Assembly (NCBI GenBank): GCA_964225175.1
Contig: CAXQNK010000130.1
Span: 1-11,016, forward strand
Direction of reading: 5' to 3'
Origin: WTJD01 sp964225175
GTDB lineage: Bacteria; Pseudomonadota; Gammaproteobacteria; Xanthomonadales; SZUA-36
DNA length: 11,016 bases
The translations under genes and the position numbers were made by a program. Shown here piece after piece: positions 7,776-11,016 of this stretch. Each line of letters opens with the position of its first letter. Position 1 is the first letter of the stretch. Under the pieces are notes generated by a model. It was not told where the DNA came from, ran no database searches, and saw nothing but the letters and a program-made list of their open reading frames with translations.

Positions 7776-7784
7776 TGCTATGAT
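7776..7784 (+). promoter_or_regulatory. Candidate extended -10 promoter for glpQT
   Basis: TGCTATGAT is an extended -10 element (TGN plus TATGAT, 5/6 to consensus). The -35 position at 7756-7761 (ATGCTG) is poor, as is tolerated in extended -10 promoters. Transcription would start near 7791 and leave a leader of about 190 bases before glpQ. No clear Pho box or GlpR operator could be identified by eye. Confidence 0.3.
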
Positions 7785-7979
7785 TGATCGCGCGCTCAGT
7801 GTCGGGATGACGTGCTGATTTGCTGTTAACGGGAGCTTGCACCGAATTATTTCCTGATCGCGACCGCAACAGGAGTGACCCGCATCCGTAAATGTCCCAT
7901 TGGGCCCCGGGCGCGCCGCTCCGCATCCGCACACCGTCTTGGGAAATGTGTCTGTATGGGATTGAGTTCTGGAAGCACC

Positions 7980-9005
7980 ATGTTGCGATTCTTTCAAGCG
8001 TGCCTGCTTGTCGTTGTCTGCACGAACGCTGGGTCAGAGGCGATGGCCAGCGAGGCGCAATTGGTCATCGCACACCGCGGCTCCAGCGGTTACTTGCCGG
8101 AGCATACCCTGGCCGCCAAGGCCATGGCCCACGCACAGGGTGCCGATTTCATCGAGCAGGACCTGGTGATGACGGCGGACGATCAACTTATCGTCTTTCA
8201 TGACCTGGTGCTCGACGGTGTGACCAACGTCAGCGAGGTATACCCCGATCGTGCTCGTGACGATGGGCGTTTTTACGTGGTTGACTTCACGCTCAGTGAA
8301 ATCAGGAACCTGGAACTCTCGGAGCGAGTCCGCACGGTGAATGGCCAGTCTGTGCCTGTTTATCCAGAGCGCTTCCCGCCAGGCCGGTCGAGATTTCGTG
8401 TGCATACCTTTGCGGAGGAAATCGAACTGGTCGAGGGTCTGAATCATTCCACGAATCGCATGGTCGGCATTTACCCCGAGATCAAAAATCCCAGGTTCCA
8501 CAATGAGGAGGGCAAGGACATCTCCGCGGCGGTGTTGAAAGTTCTTGCGCTTTACAACTTCCCGGGGTCCGGTCAGCCGATATTTTTGCAATGCTTCGAC
8601 CCGGAGGAATTGAGGCGAATTCATGACGAATTGTTGACCGGGAACCAGGCGGGCTTGCCGCTGGTGCAACTGATTGGCGAGGAACCGGAATTCGCACCCT
8701 TACTCAGTGAAGGGGGGATCGCGCACGTTGCAGGGTACGCAGTGGGCATCGGGCCTTCGATGCAGTTGTTGATTGACCCGAGTTCAGTAGCCGATGAGAT
8801 CAAGGACACCGGGTTGGTGGCGCGCGCCCACGGGGCGGGGCTCAAAGTTCATCCCTATACCTTTCGCCGGGATGCGGGACAGATTCCGGCGTATGCGCGT
8901 GATTTTGACCATTTGCTGGAAATCTTTTTCGATGATTTGGGCGTCGATGGAGTCTTCACGGATTTTCCCGACCAGGTGGCTCGCTTCGTCGAGGGTGAGA
9001 AGTGA
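7980..9005 (+). CDS. glpQ: Periplasmic glycerophosphodiester phosphodiesterase
   Basis: A 341-residue enzyme hydrolysing deacylated phospholipids such as glycerophosphocholine to glycerol-3-phosphate and alcohol. Residues 1-23 are a signal peptide ending in AMA, a typical signal peptidase I site, giving a periplasmic product. The GDPD TIM barrel shows H32-R33-G34, E41 (YLPEHT), E59 and D61 (EQDLVM) and H74-D75, the metal-binding and acid-base residues. Further GlpQ-specific blocks are FRVHTF, EGLNHST, GIYPEIK, LQCFDPEEL, HPYT and GVFTDFPD. Similarity to E. coli GlpQ runs over the entire length. ATG 7980 is preferred because it directly begins the signal peptide and has GGAAG at 7971-7975. The frame is open from an ATG at 7875, but that extension (rich in R, S, P) would bury the signal peptide. 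Its last four bases overlap glpT. Confidence 0.95.
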   Translation: MLRFFQACLLVVVCTNAGSEAMASEAQLVIAHRGSSGYLPEHTLAAKAMAHAQGADFIEQDLVMTADDQLIVFHDLVLDGVTNVSEVYPDRARDDGRFYVVDFTLSEIRNLELSERVRTVNGQSVPVYPERFPPGRSRFRVHTFAEEIELVEGLNHSTNRMVGIYPEIKNPRFHNEEGKDISAAVLKVLALYNFPGSGQPIFLQCFDPEELRRIHDELLTGNQAGLPLVQLIGEEPEFAPLLSEGGIAHVAGYAVGIGPSMQLLIDPSSVADEIKDTGLVARAHGAGLKVHPYTFRRDAGQIPAYARDFDHLLEIFFDDLGVDGVFTDFPDQVARFVEGEK

Positions 9006-10348
9006 TAGGCTTTTTGAAACCGCCGCCGCCCCGCGAGCCAGTAGCAGCACAACGGGCTGACGCCCATTACCGTCGCCTTCGCCTGCAGGTGTTTATCGGT
9101 ATTTTCGTGGGCTACGCCGGGTACTACCTGGTGAGAAAAAACTTTACCCTGGCCATGCCCTATCTCATTGATATGGGCTATTCAAAAACCGATCTTGGGC
9201 TGGCTTTGTCAGGCGTATCGGTTGCCTATGGAATGTCGAAATTCCTCATGGGCAACGTGTCCGATCGCAGCAATTCGCGGGCTTTCATGGCCCTGGGCCT
9301 GCTGTGTTCGGCGTCCATCATGATTTTCATGGGCACCGCGCCCATCGCCACGAGTTCCGTTGCCATCATGTTTATCTTGCTGCTGATGAATGGTTGGGTT
9401 CAGGGCATGGGTTGGCCGCCCTGTGGACGAGTGATGGTGCACTGGTTCTCGCATAACGAGCGCGGTACGAAGATGGCAATCTGGAACGTTGCTCATAACA
9501 TTGGCGGTGGCCTTGTGGGTCCCATCGCCATCCTGGCCATGGCGATCTTCGCCGATTGGCATGCCATTCTCTATCTCCATGGATTTTTCGCGATCGGCCT
9601 GGCGGCGCTGATTTTTGTGCTGGTTCGGGATACGCCGCAGTCGCAGGGCCTCGCGCCCATTGAGATGCACAGGGACGATTTTCCGACGGCCTATAAATAT
9701 AGCGCGGAGCATGAAAGAGAATTCACGGCGAAGCAGATCTTCTTCAGATTTGTTCTGAATAACCGGTTCCTCTGGACGATCGCTGTGGCCAATGCATTCG
9801 TGTATTTTGTGCGCTATGGCGTTCTGGACTGGGCACCGACCTATCTCAATGAAGTGAAGCATTTTTCCTTGCAGCAATCGGGCATCGCTTATGCCCTGTA
9901 CGAGTTCGCTGGAATTCCCGGGACACTGATCTGCGGCTGGCTTTCCGACCGAATGTTCAATGGTCGCCGGGCTCCGGCCTCCATCTTGTTTCTTGCCTTG
10001 ACCTTGGTCTGCGTCCTGTTCTACTGGTTTAACCCCCCGGGTCGGCCGGGGCTGGACATCGCGATGCTGGTCGGGATCGGCTTTTTCATTTACGGACCGG
10101 TCATGCTGATTGGTGTGCAGGCGCTAGATCTGGCTCCCAAGAAGGCTGCGGGTACGGCAGCTGGTTTTACCGGTTTATTCGGATACGTGGGTGGTGCGGT
10201 CAGTGCGAGCATCGTGATTGGATGGGTCGTGGACCATGTGGGGTGGGACGGGGGTTTTGGTTTGATCACGGTGGCTTGTGTCGTGGCCATGCTGCTCATT
10301 TCATTGACCTGGAAAGCTGAATCAAGGCAAATTCAATATGTCGATTGA
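9002..10348 (+). CDS. glpT: Glycerol-3-phosphate:phosphate antiporter
   Basis: A 448-residue, 12-helix major facilitator of the organophosphate:phosphate antiporter family, importing glycerol-3-phosphate across the inner membrane in exchange for phosphate. It aligns end to end with E. coli GlpT (452 residues): FKP/LKPPP start, YYLVRKNF, FMGSVSDRS-like MGNVSDRS, GWVQGMGWPPCGR, and KKAAGTAAGFTGLFGY. Substrate-binding residues are retained: Arg45, Lys46, His165 (WNVAHNIGGG) and Arg271 (VRYGVLDW; Arg269 in E. coli). Translation starts with GTG at 9002, inside the glpQ stop region (GTGA), with GAGG at 8991-8994 as ribosome binding site, so the genes are translationally coupled. Order is glpQ-glpT, opposite to E. 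coli glpTQ. Product specificity for glycerol-3-phosphate rather than hexose phosphate is well supported by this partner and the residues. Confidence 0.96.
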   Translation: MIGFLKPPPPREPVAAQRADAHYRRLRLQVFIGIFVGYAGYYLVRKNFTLAMPYLIDMGYSKTDLGLALSGVSVAYGMSKFLMGNVSDRSNSRAFMALGLLCSASIMIFMGTAPIATSSVAIMFILLLMNGWVQGMGWPPCGRVMVHWFSHNERGTKMAIWNVAHNIGGGLVGPIAILAMAIFADWHAILYLHGFFAIGLAALIFVLVRDTPQSQGLAPIEMHRDDFPTAYKYSAEHEREFTAKQIFFRFVLNNRFLWTIAVANAFVYFVRYGVLDWAPTYLNEVKHFSLQQSGIAYALYEFAGIPGTLICGWLSDRMFNGRRAPASILFLALTLVCVLFYWFNPPGRPGLDIAMLVGIGFFIYGPVMLIGVQALDLAPKKAAGTAAGFTGLFGYVGGAVSASIVIGWVVDHVGWDGGFGLITVACVVAMLLISLTWKAESRQIQYVD

Positions 10349-10360
10349 AATTGCAAGACG

Positions 10361-10378
10361 GAATCAGCGGCCTGATTC
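10361..10378 (+). terminator. Stem-loop after glpT, possible transcription end
   Basis: GAATCAG (10361-10367) and CTGATTC (10372-10378) form a perfect 7-bp stem with a CGGC tetraloop, beginning 13 bases after the glpT stop. No run of T follows, so it is not a textbook intrinsic terminator. It may stop transcription weakly or protect the mRNA 3' end. The remaining gap to the opposing gene end (10379-10490) shows nothing else. Confidence 0.35.
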
Positions 10379-10490
10379 ACGGGCAATCTGTAATCTGGAA
10401 TCGACCTCGTACTCCTGCCTTTACGACGGGCGATGAGGCAACCCGAGTGCGCGAGGTGATGTTGGATCGTCCCGGTTGATGTCTTGACTG

Positions 10491-10817
10491 CTAATCGAAC
10501 CCGATCTCGCTTGAGATTAGGAAATTGGGCCTGTTTTTCAATTCATCGTAAATGCGGGCCAGGTATTGACCGATGACACCCAGCCCAATCATGATCAGGC
10601 TGCCTGAGAAAAGCAGCGTGATTTCCAAGGTTGCGAACCCGGAAATCGCCTCACCTTTGAGCCGGGAAGCCAGCGCCTCGAACCCGAGCGTGAGCGAAAC
10701 CAACATCATCAGAATTCCAAGTACCGGCACGATCTGCAGCGGCACTGACGTGTAGGAAGTCAGCGCATTCCAACCGTAGCGGATCAATTCACTCAACCGC
10801 CAACGACTGCGCCCGAC
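10491..10817 (-). pseudogene. C-terminal fragment of a polyprenyl-phosphate family 2 glycosyltransferase (GtrB/ArnC/DPM1-like)
   Basis: The last ~109 codons of a membrane glycosyltransferase that loads a sugar onto a polyprenyl-phosphate carrier. The retained part begins at the conserved G-R-S-R-W-R-L segment, then two membrane helices (SVPLQIVPVLGILMMLVSL and TLLFSGSLIMIGLGVIGQYL) and the family's end YLARIYDELKNRPNFLI. The entire catalytic GT-A domain, about 220 residues with the DXD motif, is missing. The open frame formally continues to an ATG at 10934, but its first 37 residues are the antisense of a GH3 gene end and have no glycosyltransferase similarity. A real start therefore does not exist in the window. 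It converges on glpT with a 142-bp gap. It could be a genuine rearrangement remnant or one side of a chimeric contig join. Confidence 0.75.
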
Positions 10818-10824
10818 CGGGCGC
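10809..10824. repeat. Perfect inverted repeat at the junction of two truncated genes
   Basis: GCGCCCG (10809-10815) and CGGGCGC (10818-10824) are perfect inverted copies separated by two bases (AC). The repeat marks the point where glycosyltransferase-like coding (minus strand, leftwards) changes to GH3-like coding (plus strand, rightwards). Such a palindrome can seed a fold-back or microhomology-mediated inversion in the cell, or template switching during amplification. Confidence 0.7.
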
Positions 10825-11012
10825 CTCGGGACCTGCGTGCCTTTCAGAAGGTTTGGCTGGAGGCAGGTGAGGTCCGAACCGTGGAACTCACGGCCGATCG
10901 AGTGGCTCTGCGCCATTGGAATGGCGGCTGGCAAGAGGCGTCTGGCGCTTGGCAGGTCTGGGTCGGGACGAGTGCGGTGAATGTGCCGTTGGAGGCATCG
11001 GTAGACCTTTGA
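10815..11012 (+). pseudogene. C-terminal fragment of a GH3 beta-glucosidase (fibronectin type III-like domain)
   Basis: Reading plus-strand codons from about 10815 to the TGA at 11010-11012 gives roughly 65 residues matching the C-terminal Fn3-like domain of glycoside hydrolase family 3 enzymes: R-A-P-R-D-L-R-A-F-Q-K-V, then L-E-A-G-E-V-R-T-V-E-L-T, then W-Q-V-W-V-G-T-S and a final V-P-L-E-A-S-V-D-L. Family proteins typically read LKGFQKV.L.PGE...V.F.L, then W....G.F.V.VG.SS..I. The N-terminal TIM barrel and alpha/beta sandwich domains with the catalytic Asp and Glu, more than 600 residues, are absent; in their place is the glycosyltransferase fragment on the other strand. There is no plausible start codon or ribosome binding site of its own. 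Likely non-functional as seen, and intact elsewhere if the junction is artificial. Confidence 0.7.
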
Positions 11013-11016
11013 GTTC

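Larger units (their letters stand above)
7509..7979. other. Intergenic region between the RND permease and glpQ
   Basis: This 471-bp stretch holds no convincing gene. A 70-codon plus-strand frame at 7575-7787 has no recognisable family, no clear ribosome binding site and irregular composition. Structural elements seen are a 6-bp stem ACGCCA/TGGCGT with a five-base loop (7662-7678), a 9-bp near-perfect dyad at 7720-7740, and an extended -10 promoter element at 7776-7784. Neither hairpin is followed by a T tract, so neither is a standard intrinsic terminator. Confidence 0.6.

Noticed and set aside
7575..7787. 70-codon plus-strand open frame after the RND permease
   Set aside because: No family resemblance, no good ribosome binding site, and irregular composition. 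It overlaps the hairpin and promoter-like elements of the spacer.
8007..8021. Lipobox-like VVVC in the GlpQ signal peptide
   Set aside because: Val at -1 does not fit the Gly/Ala/Ser requirement, and a normal signal peptidase I site (AMA) follows.
8034..8669. 211-codon minus-strand open frame inside glpQ
   Set aside because: Antisense shadow of a gene whose product matches GlpQ along its length.
9209..9877. 222-codon minus-strand open frame inside glpT
   Set aside because: Antisense to transmembrane codons of glpT; the His- and Arg-rich translation is typical of such shadows.

Overview
The window looks like chromosomal DNA from a Gram-negative proteobacterium, probably a gammaproteobacterium. 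The evidence is periplasmic and inner-membrane machinery (an RND pump with adaptor, a periplasmic GlpQ-type phosphodiesterase, signal peptides), GlpQ and GlpT proteins that track the E. coli versions closely, and moderately GC-rich coding DNA. Genus cannot be read from the sequence. I see no rRNA, tRNA, CRISPR array, insertion sequence or phage gene.

Layout. On the minus strand, reading right to left, lie a periplasmic arylsulfotransferase-like beta-propeller protein (2804-1407), an AraC-family regulator (1362-322) and the 5' end of a nitronate monooxygenase-type gene (187 to the window edge). The last carries an in-frame TGA. Facing away from them on the plus strand, across a 331-bp divergent intergenic region, is a two-gene RND efflux unit: membrane-fusion protein (3136-4377) and inner-membrane permease (4377-7508), joined by a TGATG stop/start overlap. 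No outer-membrane channel gene is present. After a 471-bp non-coding stretch comes a glpQ-glpT operon (7980-10348) with a GTGA overlap. GlpQ hydrolyses glycerophosphodiesters in the periplasm and GlpT imports the resulting glycerol-3-phosphate.

The right end (10491-11016) is anomalous. The minus strand holds only the C-terminal membrane part of a polyprenyl-phosphate glycosyltransferase. Directly abutting it, the plus strand holds only the last ~65 codons of a GH3 beta-glucosidase. Both genes lack their 5' parts and they meet at a perfect 7-bp inverted repeat. This is either a real inversion/deletion breakpoint or an assembly/amplification chimera. Because the nitronate monooxygenase lesion also sits at a window edge, a contig-end artefact should be excluded first.

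Functionally there are two coherent modules: glycerophosphodiester salvage (glpQT), and a possible aromatic-compound or detoxification cluster (arylsulfotransferase-like enzyme, AraC regulator, divergent RND pump). The second link rests on gene order only. No clearly new multi-gene system is evident.
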